Source: Ascaris suum (Eukaryota > Nematoda > Chromadorea > Rhabditida > Ascarididae). Taken from it: a DNA stretch of 64,000 nucleotides. The DNA is taken from contig CM024177.1 in NCBI GenBank assembly GCA_013433145.1, forward strand, positions 7,962,110 through 8,026,109, given 5' to 3'. Positions 34,595 through 47,460 of this stretch are shown in pieces. Made by a program: the position numbers and the translations under genes. Below the pieces are notes generated by a model, which did no database searches, was not told where the DNA came from, and was given only the letters and a program-made list of their open reading frames with translations. The first letter of the stretch is position 1; every line of letters starts with the position of its first letter.

Positions 34595-35289
34595 ACCCTC
34601 ACAAAAATCTCCCCTTAGACGCTGTTAAATGAGCCAACAGATGATCTTATAAGAAAAGTGGACATCCTATTGCATTGCACGTTTACGGGCACTCAGAGAC
34701 GTTTGTTGCGTTGCCTCATAATCACGTATTTCAATCGCATTTCGTCACATCCGATTGATTAATGTTGGTCTCTCTCGCAACGACCACATTTCGCTCGCTA
34801 AGCGCATTTGAGCATCAAATGTTCTTCGTGAGTGATGTTTCGTTGTTGCAGCGGCCACATGTTTGATGGTCTCGAGAGTGGCAATATTCTTGAGCACCTC
34901 AACATGAGTGAATGAATTTACAGACAGCTGGCCGGCCCGAATACTTGTCAGATTCCCTAAGCGCGGTGTTTTTTTTTGAGGCCGAATAACCGAAACTCTT
35001 GAAAGCTATACCATTTTCTCTTCAGGTAGCTACATAGGGCATTCATTAAGGGTTATCCCTCCTAATCACATAAGGATGATTTCGGCTTGTTCCGCTTCCT
35101 CCCCAATCATTAAACTCCCAATTTTCCACTCTCTCGTTTTCTGTGCCAAGAATTCGCACCTCGCGTCCGAACCGTCACACCAACTTTTTGTCTTCAACGA
35201 GCATCAGTTGACGGTAAATCGTGATTGTTATTACTTTCTTGAGTTGTGTTGAACGCTATTGCAAATTTGCCTTGAAAAAGCGCGTTACG

Positions 35290-35545
35290 GCGACTTTATG
35301 TGTATCTTGTTTACCTATGTGTCTATCCGTCCGTCTGTCTATCTGACTGCTGTAACTCGTGAATCACTGAAGGTCGAGTTGAAAAAGTTAGCGGGTATAA
35401 TATGTGGCATAGGCTGACCACCTCTGTATAGTTCATGTTGAACCAATAATCTCGGGAAGGCTTATAGATATTTAAGTGCTGAAAAATTTGCAGGCATTCG
35501 CTAAAAGTTTGCCTATATGCTTTATATTTATTTATCCCAACGCCT
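35290..35545 (+). repeat. Dispersed repeat with TCTGTC-rich head, copy B
   Basis: Begins with ATCCGTCCGTCTGTCTATCTG, then CTGTAACTCGTGAATCACTGA and, about 100 bases later, TTCATGTTGAACCAAT. The last block is nearly shared with copy A at 20095-20345 (TTCATGTTGACCAAT). No coding content. A TCTGTC-type head without a clear body also occurs on the minus strand near 51540-51580. Confidence 0.38.
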
Positions 35546-37585
35546 AGAAGTGGGAAAGCACAGGAAAATATTTGAGCTTGAAGAGCAGTAAACAGAACTT
35601 CAATATAAATGAATGAACATATAAAACATAAGAGCAACAATATTGTGCATATCGAAACGATTCAGCCGTTGCTTAAAAGCCGATCGAACGTTCATTTTAC
35701 ACCGTTTGGTTCGCATAAAAACGAATCCTTTTTTGATTGATTTATGGACACAATCGGGTCAATCACTATATGAAGCCATTATTTAGCAAAGTTTATTTTA
35801 TTTATTTATTTATTTTGTTTCTAATCTATGTAGGTGGTCGCTGAGATGAGTGCAGTGCATAAGTATATAAAGCACTATTTTCCCTGGCGCGCTTTCCTGA
35901 TTACTAAAATTGAAGATTTCTGAAGCTTCCTTCCGGTTACATGGTAATTGTGACAGTTGCTCTCAAACGACTTCTTTTTTTTTCTGCAAAAGAATCGGCG
36001 AATTGTGCAGCAACGATTTGTTACGGAAGTTTGGTGATTGTATGGCAAAGAAGGAGACTGCAGACGAGCAGAAAGCACTTAACGCCAAACCTGCAGCAGC
36101 GACTCTTAATGCTCGGCGAACTGAGGAACCGTGCTTTGTTACTTGCTCCTCACCATTTTGTTATATGGCAGGATATCATGTAGGTGCAAGTGTTAAGTCC
36201 TGGGCATATGATGTTTAGTCTAACACTTGTAATATTCTTACTGAGGTGGATGGTTGCACTGTTGGGAGTGCTTATAGTTTTGTGACCCGCATAGAGGCTA
36301 ATTCGATGTCGTAGATGGAGGTAGTTCATGTGTGTCAGACTGAGTTGAGTGTATCAAAGACCGCAGCAATGAAAGAATAGTGAATATTCCGTTGAAGTAT
36401 TCATGTGCCGGACTTATCATGGAACATGAAATATAAGCGAGTTTTGAAAGTTGTAATCGGTGTAGGCACTTCTCGAGTTTAAACTTCAATCTCAGGTTGA
36501 CACACACTGGGTTGGTCATTTGTTATATTATTAGTATGCTGAATTCGAAAACAGCGACGAACCAAAAATTTTCTCGAAGAGACATCGTTCTTAATTTCCA
36601 TCGAATGACACCCTCCCCCCCCCCCCTCTTCTCCACTCACTTGTCATCAGCTTTGTTTCTAGGCTTGGCCGTGTTGGAATTTCTGAACTGCAGTGGCTCT
36701 CAACCGCCTAGACAGCTTTTTTTGAGACAATATTACAGCTTCTGTCGTCGTTATGATCTCATTCACAGCATATTAGGCTCGCATATTCTAAAGTGAAATA
36801 GCTTCACACATGTGTGTATCCGGTACGCATGTTCGAATATTTGGTGTCATGTTTGTCAGTTGAATTCCCGTCATTTCAAAGCGCATAGTTTGGTAACTAG
36901 AAATCAAATCAATGTATCCCATAAATGGAGCATTGCATAGATAGGATTTTTTTTTTGATTCTCCTCATCTTTCTCTCATCCTTCAATCTGTCGTAATTTT
37001 CGTTAGTGCGTCGACGAGACGACAGTGAATATTGTAATTTAGCTATTGAGAAGATTTTGTGCATATACTCGTAATTGCTTCAATTTTAATTCTTATGGCT
37101 TATTTATTTACATACGCATAGCGGAGTTGTTTTTTCTTATAAATCAATGGTATAGACCACGATAAGAATTTGCGTTTAGATGAGTTTGCTGATATCGGAA
37201 GTTGATAACCTTATAGAATATTTGTCGTAATCTCATTCGATCTTTGTTGTAAATGATTTTTTGAATTGGTTGGCCGATATCGACGTTGGACTTTGCCTGT
37301 TTTTTGTAGTAATACAAAGCTTTTACCAATGAAGTATCGTTGAATTGATGGTTGTCCCAAATTGCTGTGTTCCCAGTAGGCCTGCTATGTCAAATAGTGA
37401 TCTTATGGTGGACCGGAATGTGAAGAGCGTTGGAAGTCGGTTTCATTCTTCAACTTGAAGTTGTTTGTTAGCAAATGGTTTTATAAGTGTTTTACGTCTT
37501 TCAAAAGTTAGAAACCGTTGTCATTAATAAGTGACATTCACGTTGAAAATAAAAGTCATTTTGTTAGTGCGGCTGATTATGGTGG

Positions 37586-37592
37586 AATTCAG
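37586..37592 (+). promoter_or_regulatory. Candidate trans-splice acceptor of the SLC10 gene
   Basis: AATTCAG with the AG at 37591-37592 would leave a 31-base 5' UTR before the ATG at 37624. Inference from position and similarity to the consensus TTTCAG. Confidence 0.35.
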
Positions 37593-37601
37593 GCAAAAAA
37601 G

Positions 37602-37617
37602 CGACGCGTAAGCGTCG
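37602..37617 (+). promoter_or_regulatory. 5' UTR hairpin with GUAA (GNRA) tetraloop
   Basis: CGACGC, loop GTAA, GCGTCG: a perfect 6-bp GC-rich stem closed by a GNRA-class tetraloop, ending six bases before the start codon at 37624. In the mRNA it would lie just ahead of the AUG and could slow initiation or bind a protein. The structure is seen in sequence; the role is inferred. Confidence 0.5.
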
Positions 37618-37623
37618 GAAACA

Positions 37624-40600
37624 ATGATCGGCTCGGTCCGACATGGCTGCCCACTACTGTTCATTGTACGCATTTTACTCGATGCTACTGTTTCGGCAAC
37701 CAGCTCGGGTCTTCAGGCTTTCGCTTCAGTGCAGTTCGATCCGCCGTTCATACACGATCTCATCGTTGGCAAGAATACAACACTTCATATGACAGTAGGC
37801 ATTGATCCACATCATGCAGGCTTTCCACAATTGGCTCAGAAGCAACCGTGGAGGATCCAACTGAAGTAAGGCTTCTATTGCTGCCAGCAGTTTTTCAATC
37901 TTGAAACAGTTGTGCTTGTAGGATCTCTTGTTGTGAAGTGGGAGGGGGACGACCTATGGAGGAGTCTTAAGAACGGCAGTTCCCACAAGTTGATGCATGG
38001 GAAGAAAAGATTTCCTCAATTTCTTAATAAACGTTGATATTGTCGAGTGATATGGCGGCAAACTAAAATTATTCTAAATTTTATGCTAGAAATTTATAAA
38101 GGGCCTGTTTTGAAAAATGCTGGATAAAAGCAGAAGGGAGGAGAGGGAGGAGAGGACAGTAACCCCCAGTACCCCGCTCGAGACCCTCCTCTCTAGACCT
38201 TGCCTCTAGATGCGCTAATTTATCGCTATGATTCGCGAATCGTTTAATATTCTTTCAGCAATAATCAATTTGCTTTAATCGACATTCGCCTACTATCAGA
38301 GACTCACGCAGAGATTATTGCACGTACATATTTTTACACGCCCTAAAATTTTTTGAAATAAGAAACCTTTATTTTCAGCTGCGCAGCGTACCCGCAACGG
38401 GAAATTTGGGTTGTAAGTATGAGGTATGAAGATTATTTGACACAAGTAAGGACACTGTAAAAGATACGCTTTATCGGCAAAAACAGATTCAAAAAAACCA
38501 TAGTATTTTTTCTTTTACTGATAATGCAACACTACACGAGCACCGTTTATTCCGCGCAAATATTCACTGGGGGAAGTATTATCGCATAGGGCTATAGAAG
38601 CCGCTGAGGTACTTATTGGTTTGTTGCATTAATGAAGTTGTGTTTTATGGTTTGATTCTGTCTTAGCGATATTTTGTGTTGGTAAGCGTTTTACACCAAG
38701 TGATCCTTATCAGTAATGAAATTCGCAAAATTTTCCCACATCGATTGGAACGCATATAGATTGGACAAATTGCGCGTGCCATATAAATAGCAAAAATTGC
38801 GCTTTCAGCTTGAATCGTTCAGAACAGCTGCCTGTAATCCGTTGTTTTTAAATGACCTCACAACTTTAATTCGCCCTGAAATTTCAGCATATTGTAAGCT
38901 TGATTTTTGTTGACAGCTTGGTTGACTAACAGAGTTAATTGTCAGGATTCGTCTGAGGTGCCAGTGAAAATTTGTGCTAGAATAAAGCGCAGCAAAATTC
39001 GTGCTTTCAGATCAATGGATGAAGAAGTCGTATCAGTGGTTGACAATGAGAAAGAGGTCGAACTCAAGCAGTTGGACTCGAACAGTAGTCAGAGTTTTGA
39101 GGTATTTCTCCATCGTTGATTTCAGGATTGGAAAGGGATGTTTTGATTCGAATAACAGGTGTGATATAAGTGAGTGCGGATGTTTGGTATGTTTCTCAAA
39201 ATTTGGGAAGATTCGGAGGTTTTTAGGATTTAATGGGTGATTTGCGTAAAAGCATAAGAAGACGATCTCTTATTTATTTACTTATTCACTTGAAATTTCA
39301 ATTTACATATGGATCAGCTGGAATGAGAAAACCCCTTGTATTATCGACACCTCAGGTTTTCCATTCTTCTGAAAGGATCAGTCATCGGGGATGAGAGGAG
39401 GGAGATCTTGAGGCCAGGAACATTCCTCATTTGAATTAAAGGATTTTCCACTGGTGATCTTTATGAAAAGCTTTTTCCCCAAGGTTAATTTTCAGAAAAT
39501 AACCTGATTTCATTTGCGTTATTGAAACTAATTTCATATCATCATAGGTTTCTAGGTTTTTCCTTGCCACATCTTCGCTGAGTGACGATCCTCCAACGCG
39601 TCACCAGTCATATCTTTCTGTGATATGCCTTTTCTTAGCTGCTGTTTCCTAAGCGGGATTGTTCCCTCTTTCCTTACTTCCCTCTTCCTTCTGCCTGAAA
39701 CACCTGAAAATTAGATCCGGTAGATTTTTTGGAAATTAATTGGTCATAACTGAATTTGATGGAATCTCACGGCATTCTGCATGGCAAGTTTACGAGAATA
39801 TGCATCCAAAATGTGCAAAGTTTGTTCAAACCTTTTCTTATTATGAGTTCCCCCAACCGCCATTTCTAGGTTAATTTTTATTTTCTGTGCGGCTTCCGAT
39901 ATCTCAACAACCAACTTACTCTCTTGCAATTTTTTTAATTGCTTACATTTTAATTGTTCTTTTTTTCAGCTTTAATTTGAATTCCAATAAATTTTCTTAC
40001 AGACAAATTTTACGATAGCCGCTCACTTCCTGGGGAAAACAGCCATTCGAGTGCGTCTCCTTACGGCCGATGAGCATGTTGACGATGAGGATCTATCCAA
40101 CATGCAGCTGTCGACCATCGATGTATGCTTTTCACATTTGGCTAATTTTTTTTTTCGAGTTGGTCTTCCGTCTGTTCCCCTCTAGAAACGATGTTTTGAG
40201 CTGACGCGTGTAAAAAGAAGGTAGAAAACAAGCTGTGAGTATCGCTGTTCCACATGACAAGATGATTTCAGGGCTAGCCACAGTCATCAGAGAGATGTTG
40301 CAGACTATTTTAAAACGAGTCTGCAGCGGAACACGGCAAGTGCAAAAGGTTGTCTTCGTAATCACTGAAATAACGCTATTTAGGCAGTGAAGCGGAGTGG
40401 AGGGTATCTATTGGACGTGTGGGTATCGCAGGAGAGGGGTCGGCTTGTCAATCGCCTCTTTCTTATTACTCTTATCATCCTCATCGTTATCGCCAATACT
40501 CTTATGGGATGTGAGGTATGCCCATACCTTTTCGCCCTACTTTTACTCACTCTTCCGGACGAAGCATACTGGAGGCACTTGAAAATGAAATAGGGATGTT

Positions 40601-43600
40601 GACGGTATCATTGGAAACATCCACGGCGATGCGGAATTCTTACATAACTGTGTTTTTAAAGAATCTTAGCGAAGGAGAGAGGAGGAACGAAGAACGCAAC
40701 AATTAATTTGCATATTAATTTTATCTGTTCAAAGCTGATTGCTATCTCAAGAAGCGAGTTTGACATTCGAATAATTCGATGTTTAGTGGATAAATATTTC
40801 TCATATAATATATAGTTTTACTCTGTCATAAGCGTGGTCTATGGGGCATCTGTTCTTTTTACAGGTCGCTTAGATGAATTGAGAGGGGAATTTATTATAG
40901 ATGGTGCGTGGCATGTCGTAATGCAAATAGGCTTGAGGCAGTGTTAATGTAATTTTGTTTCAGCTTGACTTGAAGATAGTGCTCGAGACGGTGAAGAAAC
41001 CGGTTGCTCCTCTGATTGGTTTCTGCACGCAGTTCATCGCGATGCCACTTGTATGTGTGCTTCCTTCATTTATTACCCAACTGCTTTGATTTCCTTCTCT
41101 TTGTCAGTTTTGGTATTACGAAAAGATGGCAAAAAAAGAGAAAGTCACTTTAATGTCGATGTGCTGCGCTGTGTAGAGTTTGAGACTGGTAGATGCTTTA
41201 CTGACCAGCCGACTGCGCTGAACAGAAGAAGAGGACTGGCGGTCACACAAAACCGCCAAAGAACTATCCCCAGCATAGAGTGCGAAATGGGTTTGTCAGC
41301 ATGAGAAGCAGAGAAAGTCCGCAGTATAATGGAGCAAAGAAAAACGCGTATCACTGAGCTAAATATAAAAGAGGAGTCGCAGCGTGGTCGTTTCCGACAA
41401 CACAGAGGCAAATTTTTTGCACATTTTTTAATTTTACAGACTTTTCTAAAATTTAAGATTTTTTTCTCGTGATAACTGTTTTCGGATCGCTAGTTCTTTT
41501 TTCCTTCCTCATTTTGGTTACATCAAGAGCACATGCATGATGCAAGCTGTCCTGCAAGTAGGCAATCCTGAAGATGTTCTTTCTGTAGATTTACATACAA
41601 CTTTCGCATAAAAATTTGACATGTTTTAATATTTTTGTTATATATATATTAGGGAGAATAATGTTTTGCTACTTTTGCAGTTTTTATTGATATTTACATT
41701 TTGAGATATAGTGCTATGCTCAACGACTAGGTAAGTCCTTTCATGAATGGTGCTATATCAGTAGCCAGAAAATAAAGCTAAAGCATCGGGTTACTTCTTC
41801 AAGATGAAAAACAATGCAATTTAATCATTAATGTAATGAAAGGCTTCACTAGCGCATCAAAGGGAATGAGGATCTGTGAGTAGGTGCGAAGGGCTTCCAA
41901 GTTTCCCACATAAAACCTTTGGCCATAAATGGCGTCACTGGAAGGTTCCCTCATCACCTCATCTTTCAGCCCTATTGAAACTAGTGAATGATTTGTTTTC
42001 ACACGAAGGTTTCCCTTATTTCGCTGCATTATTATTCAAATGTTTCATTCAAGCTTGTGTTCCGTTGCAGTTAGCGTACGGTATAGCAAATGTGGTGTTC
42101 GTATCACGGGGGTTGCACTCGTTCGCATTGGGTCTATTCGTAACGGGATGTGCACCCGGAGGTGGGGCTAGCAACTATTGGACATTGTTGCTTAGTGGCA
42201 ACCTACCTGTATCGATCACAATGACATTCGTCAGCACCGTCGCCTCCATTGGTAAGATATATTCATAATTTGTATCAAATTCAAGAAGAGGCTGAGCCGC
42301 ATTCTGCAAATAGGAGACCGAATGCAAAATAAATGCCCAGAACTAAAAAAATGCTTCGAGCACTTTGTTTAGAGTGCTGTGGGGGAAGGTTGTAAACTAA
42401 AAAAGTTGGAATCACATGAGTGATCTGCTGTAGTGGGACCAGTGTGCTGCAACTGTTGTTTATACGAAACTTCAAAAGTTTTGTTGCTTTGTTTAATTTT
42501 TTTTTTGATGTTTTATCGTTTTTCTTTTGGTTTTAAATCATAAATAAACTTTAAAATTCCTAATTTCTCAAATAGAGGCGCCCTCGAACAACGAACAGTG
42601 GAATCGTTGCTTTTCAACAAATTGCAAACAGCTCGAGTGCAGCCATGTATAGCAAAACCATTTAAAAGCGGTTCGATCGGTGGCATTTTGAAATCCTAAA
42701 AAACAACCTACAACCCAAAATTCTTCATAATACTTTTCTTTCATTTTTCTTGTTCCCTATCCGTCCCTCTCCTCTCCCTATAGAGTCTTTATTTGCATAG
42801 AGAAAAGTTTTTGGTCTGTACACTATAAAATTTCGATTGTGATTAGGACACTGGTTCGCTCATTGCAGCTGAGTAGTTAGATACTAATGTGATTAGTGAA
42901 TAAATAAGAGAGCTTTAGTTATGATGCCGTTGTGGATGTGGGTATTCGGGCAACACTTCTTACGAGGATATGATGCGAATATGCGAATCAAAATACCCTA
43001 CTGGAAGATCATCAGCTCGTTGCTCACGCTAGTCATACCGCTGCTTATCGGGATACTAATATCGCGATGGAAGCCTGCCGTGAAAGATAAGGCTCGCAAG
43101 GTGGGCTATGGTCTTCTTTTGCGTACCAGGCAGCTAATCGTTTTCGATGTTTTTACTTCCGCGAAGTACCACAAGAACTCTATGCTTTTCTTGTTTGAGC
43201 AGTCGGCACCATTTGCGTTTCTAAGCTTTTTGTATAGAATGTGTTTTGAACACGTTTTTTTAGCGGGCAGGGATATCCACCGTGGAAGTATTGAGTGTGA
43301 TCATAAATGATTTTCAGTTCATGCGTCCATTTATTGTGTTTGTGCTTATATTTCTGGTGGTATTCGGCACGATTGCGAATTTCTATATGATCCGACTTTT
43401 GACGTGGACAGCCGTTATAGGGTGAGTTGTTTTTAAGATTTTGCCTTATTTTTACAAATGATTTCTGTGATTCGTCGAGTTTGATTGATATAATAAAGTT
43501 GAGGTGATGGAAACTAAAAGGCTCTGTCGCATGCTTACGTTGAAGGTTTTGGCTATGTTATAAAGGATCTTAATTTGGGGATCGAAGGAGTTTTAAAAAA

Positions 43601-45012
43601 TAACAAATTTGGGGAAGAAAAGGCATTTTTCATATCGCACTTTAAGCCATCCTGCGCTAATTGGAAAGCCCCAAAATGTTTAAAATTCGTAGAGCGGCAA
43701 CAACTTAGCGCAACAAACATGAAACACCATCTTTTTTAAAATCGTATCAGCTCTGATTGGAACGAATGCCTCGTCGATTTCACTTTTTGAGATGATTTTT
43801 AATACTTGAATGCGCCGTCAACTATATTTGGTAGACTCATTCATGCTATTTGTCACCTAAATAGAATTGATATCTCGGCTAAGCTCCTCATGTAATAGCA
43901 GCATTGAAAATGCATTCTGCGATGATAAGTGATTTATGAATTTCTAGGGGATTACTACTACCATGGTGTGGATTCACGATTGGTTGTTTTACTGCGGTTC
44001 TTCTGCGCCAACCACCACCTAACGTAACGGCTATCGCCATCGAGACTGGCATCCAGAATACGGGGATCGCCATTATGTTGCTTAAGGTAATTCGAATCTA
44101 AACATTTCATTTGCGCACTTTGCTTTGGATAGAAAACAACGGAGTTAAGGAGCTATGCTTTCCGAAGCATTTACTTATTGAGAATGAATTTGACTTATTC
44201 AGAATGAAACGGCACACAAAATCCGTATCACATCTACCGCATCCGTTGATAAATATGCGACTTATTGCATTCCGCAGTGCGTTATGCTTGTGCTGCGGCT
44301 GTTTTTTTTGACCGGCTCAGATTTAATCCTTAGTGAATCAACTTTTATCTATCAATGCTGTCTTTGATTTCTGCAGACGTTGCAGTTCGTAAAGCTGCGT
44401 TATGTCGCCATCAACAAGCCACATTTCTTATGCATCATGTTGTGTGCACAGGTGGGGGTGCATATTAAGAGGGGGTACTGTCTTCAGATTTCGTTTTTTG
44501 TTGAATTGCCGTTGTTTGGTCAGGTATAGTCATCTTATGCTTTTGGAATGAAGAAGCATAGTATCGCACATTGAAAGGAAAATGTATACCCGCTTACTTC
44601 TAATCATCCGATAATTTGACCTACTGAGAATGAATGATTATACCGCAAGTTGGAGTAACGCTGAGTTCAACTCGTTTTTTTTTTTCAGTTTTCCTTTCCG
44701 GATCCAGATGCCGATATAAGCGCGCTGATTCCCGTAATCGCAGCCAGCTTGACACCCGTACCGTTACTTTCGGCAGTAGGCGTTCACGCGATAATGCGGC
44801 ATATCAAAAAACGCCAGCTGGCGGAAACAAGTAATCTGGAAGAATACGACGTGAAGGAAGTACCGGTTGACGTACCCCCGGTGCCAGCGATAAAAGATGT
44901 AGAGGAGGGCAGCCCATTGATGCATCGACTAACAACTACACCTCCTGGTGAAGGCGCTACCTCGGTTAATCCATCAGATTCGAATAAACCACCTAATGGG
45001 CCAGCCTTATGA
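37624..45012 (+). CDS. SLC10-family sodium/bile-acid-type transporter with N-terminal ectodomain (11 exons)
   Basis: Secondary transporter of the SBF/SLC10 fold. Exons 37624-37865, 38933-39101, 40003-40122, 40384-40515, 40964-41050, 42071-42251, 42919-43100, 43318-43421, 43948-44086, 44377-44451, 44689-45012 join to 584 aa. Residues 1-25 look like a signal peptide; 26 to about 195 form a predicted ectodomain with sequons at N51 and N139. The membrane domain starts near residue 200 (RLFLITLIILIVIANTLMG). Family motifs: GCAPGGGASN at 276-285 and ETGIQNTGIAI at 438-448; S284, N285, E438 and Q442 match sodium-site residues of bacterial ASBT homologues. The Pro/acidic-rich cytosolic tail is about 70 aa. 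The long ectodomain fits SLC10A3/A5-type members; substrate unknown (bile acids or sulfated steroids by family, not shown). The upstream in-frame TAA at 37609 fixes the start. Exon 2 uses acceptor CTAACAG; the flanking phase allows only this choice. An AATAAA at 46775 may end a long 3' UTR. Confidence 0.93.
41144..41420. other. GC-richer island with hairpin in SLC10 intron 5
   Basis: A segment inside the 1-kb intron between exons 5 and 6 is less AT-rich than its flanks and open on both strands (84-88 codons), without family resemblance. It contains a perfect 7-bp stem, TGGCGGT (41237-41243) and ACCGCCA (41252-41258), around an 8-base loop. It might be a structured intronic RNA or a transposon relic; neither is demonstrated. 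Confidence 0.3.
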
Positions 45013-47460
45013 ATGTTACCATCAGGCCTGTGATCATCAGGCTTGAGTTGCGTTTTAGTTTTTGTTTATCTATATGGATTTCCGTTGTGACTATCAGTAC
45101 AATGTGCGCCGAGTGGCTTGGTTGCGCGAAGGGAAATATCCGAACGTGAAGGTTGTTCCTGTATTAAATTACCGAGATTGCCATAATGCACGTTTTCGCA
45201 TTTAACTTCTATTTTAATTCGTGCAGCTGTATTCGGAAATTGTGATGCAATAGGAAATTATAGTGATTCAGCAGCTATATTATTGAGGAAACAAACAAAG
45301 TAGGCCGGCGAAGGAAGGTGAAGATCCGCTTTCTTGAATTTCCTCACTCTGTCTTATTCCTTAAAAGCGTTAGCTGGCTTCTCTGGCCAAATTCACGTAA
45401 CCTTAACAGTCTCATGAGTCATATCGCATGACACTTTTTATTTCTGTCTTTCTCGCTATCGTTTAATAGTTCGAACTTTGTAATTTGCCGCGAACTATCG
45501 ATTTTATTATCGTTTAAATTGTTGGACTATAGGTAGGGAACATTGTAATTTATTATAGGTGTAAGATATGTCCACCAGTGTAATGTATATTAGTGTTTCT
45601 CAGAGAAGCACTAAAATACGTAAGGAAAGGGAAGCCGAGGCATATTTTAATTTCAAGTATCGCTCGCCATGTCGAGATTGAAAGAGAAGAGAGAAGAGTA
45701 GCGAGGAATTTTATCCTAGAATTTAGGCCAAAAGCCCAAAAAAAAGGAGAGAAATAACGAAAATCGGCTTTTGATATTTAGTTACGATCAGGTTTCATTA
45801 GTTCGCCTATCTCTGTCTTATGTAATCTACTGCTTCGTATTTTTTCTAGTTTCTTTTTATCTTTTTTCTGTTGCATTTTTCTGTTCTGTGATTATTTCGC
45901 ACTTTATTTCGTCTCCCTTATTTTGTTTCCACATAGTGGTCATTCTCCGTCGTTTTTCATTTTTCATCTCTTCCTTATTTTGTGTTTTACCAAACAGCGC
46001 TCACTGTGATGATCACAGATGGATTTGCTTACCACTTTGAACTGATGCTTACCACTTAAAGCGGTATTTTTTTATCACGTTATCACCTCTTTTTGTCATG
46101 TGTTTGTGCTCTTATGTCTCCGGTGATATTCCCCTTGCTGTTTTATTTCTTCTTATTGATGATATAGTGATGCCAAAATATTTCTATCGATAATCCGTCG
46201 TCGACAATGGATCGTCATGATACATGTCAACCATGGTGGATATCACCCTAACTCAATGTCCTCCGAGAGCAATTAAGCATCTCGTTGCGTTTCATATATC
46301 GCTTATATGTGCGTGACCCCTCGCTGAATTGAAGTCTCTATGTTTTCTGGGAAAAACCATACGAATTTATTAGCACATACAATTGCGATTGGAAACGAGA
46401 GCTTTTGAATGAAGAGTACCGTTCGCATACCTACTTCTTAAGAAAGTTATAACTTTCCTACTGTACACTACTCTAAAGCTCTACTACTTCTTAGCATCTG
46501 CATTTGCCATATCGTTCACCCCGACACCCCCTTAAAAAACTCACTTTTCCATCGAATTCCCAATTATTCAAGAACTTACTACTTTTGCCAAAATTCGGAC
46601 TCCTTGCAATGCCCGTTTGTTTCCAGACAGCGTTCTTCGCTACTCCTTGGCGACCGCCTCTCTATAAGACGGCATGCAGACAAAGGTTCTAATGTTCCCG
46701 TGTGGGAGGTCCCCCGGGTAGCTGCGTTTGCCAGTTTCAATTTGCGTTAAAACCGCACCCTGTGGTGCTGATTCAATAAAGCGAGCAATTCTGGTAGAGT
46801 TCTGGCTTACTGGACGCGATATTTACAGTGGTTTACGATATGTTTACTTAGTGCACCGGTTACAGTTTCGATCGAGCTTCATGCATCATCGGTCCTAGGA
46901 ACTTACCAAACGTCGGCAATACCTGAAAATAATTCAACGGAGCAATTGGCAATATTAGCACTGCAGAGTTCGAAGAGGTCATCACATTTCACAGGGTTTT
47001 ATACTAACATTAAATTCGCTAACAATTTTGGAGAGGAGTGGAAAGTAGAAAAGGCCTTGACCCGAAATGTCAAGGGTTAAGCGCTTGCTCTAAGAATCTG
47101 TTGCGGCTGCAAAATCTGGTGGAAGCTCAGGAATCCAGACATAGGACTATCCGAAGCTTCATATCAAGTCTAAAAGCCAAATTAGGAGCTCGGAGATATG
47201 AGGGGAGAGGAAGAGGCGCGGAAATCGGAGCTGGATGAAATTTGATAGACGTCGGAAATCATGAAAACGCAGTCACTGAAATCATGATCCTATCAGAACT
47301 CGCGTCTTATATACACATAATTGAAAAACCAACATTACAAAAAGGTTGAAATCTGTATTTTCTTTGATGATAGCTAGACAACGCAAGTGGAGGGGAGGGT
47401 GAGATGTTGTGTAACGAATAAGTTTTTTATGATTCGATCTTATCGCCTCAAATGAAATGC
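45013..47460. other. Convergent spacer between SLC10 and acyl-CoA oxidase genes
   Basis: Contains the 3' UTRs of both convergent genes. A plus-strand AATAAA lies at 46775-46780. No AATAAA was seen on the minus strand in the first 180 bases after the oxidase stop. A less AT-rich stretch at 46600-47230 has short open frames but nothing recognisable. Confidence 0.4.

Larger units (their letters stand above)
29540..37590. other. Long AT-rich spacer before the SLC10 gene
   Basis: No recognised gene. It holds a T18 run at 33007-33024, a C26 run at 34569-34594, a C12 run at 36615-36626, one dispersed repeat copy near 35290-35545 and a short minus-strand open frame at 34009-34260. The final part should contain the SLC10 gene promoter. 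Confidence 0.4.

Noticed and set aside
37210..37381. Possible minus-strand internal exon (57 codons, coding-like, GCAG acceptor and GTTATC donor)
   Set aside because: Any upstream exons would have to overlap the SLC10 start region, no ATG-led first exon fits, and no partner exon was found.
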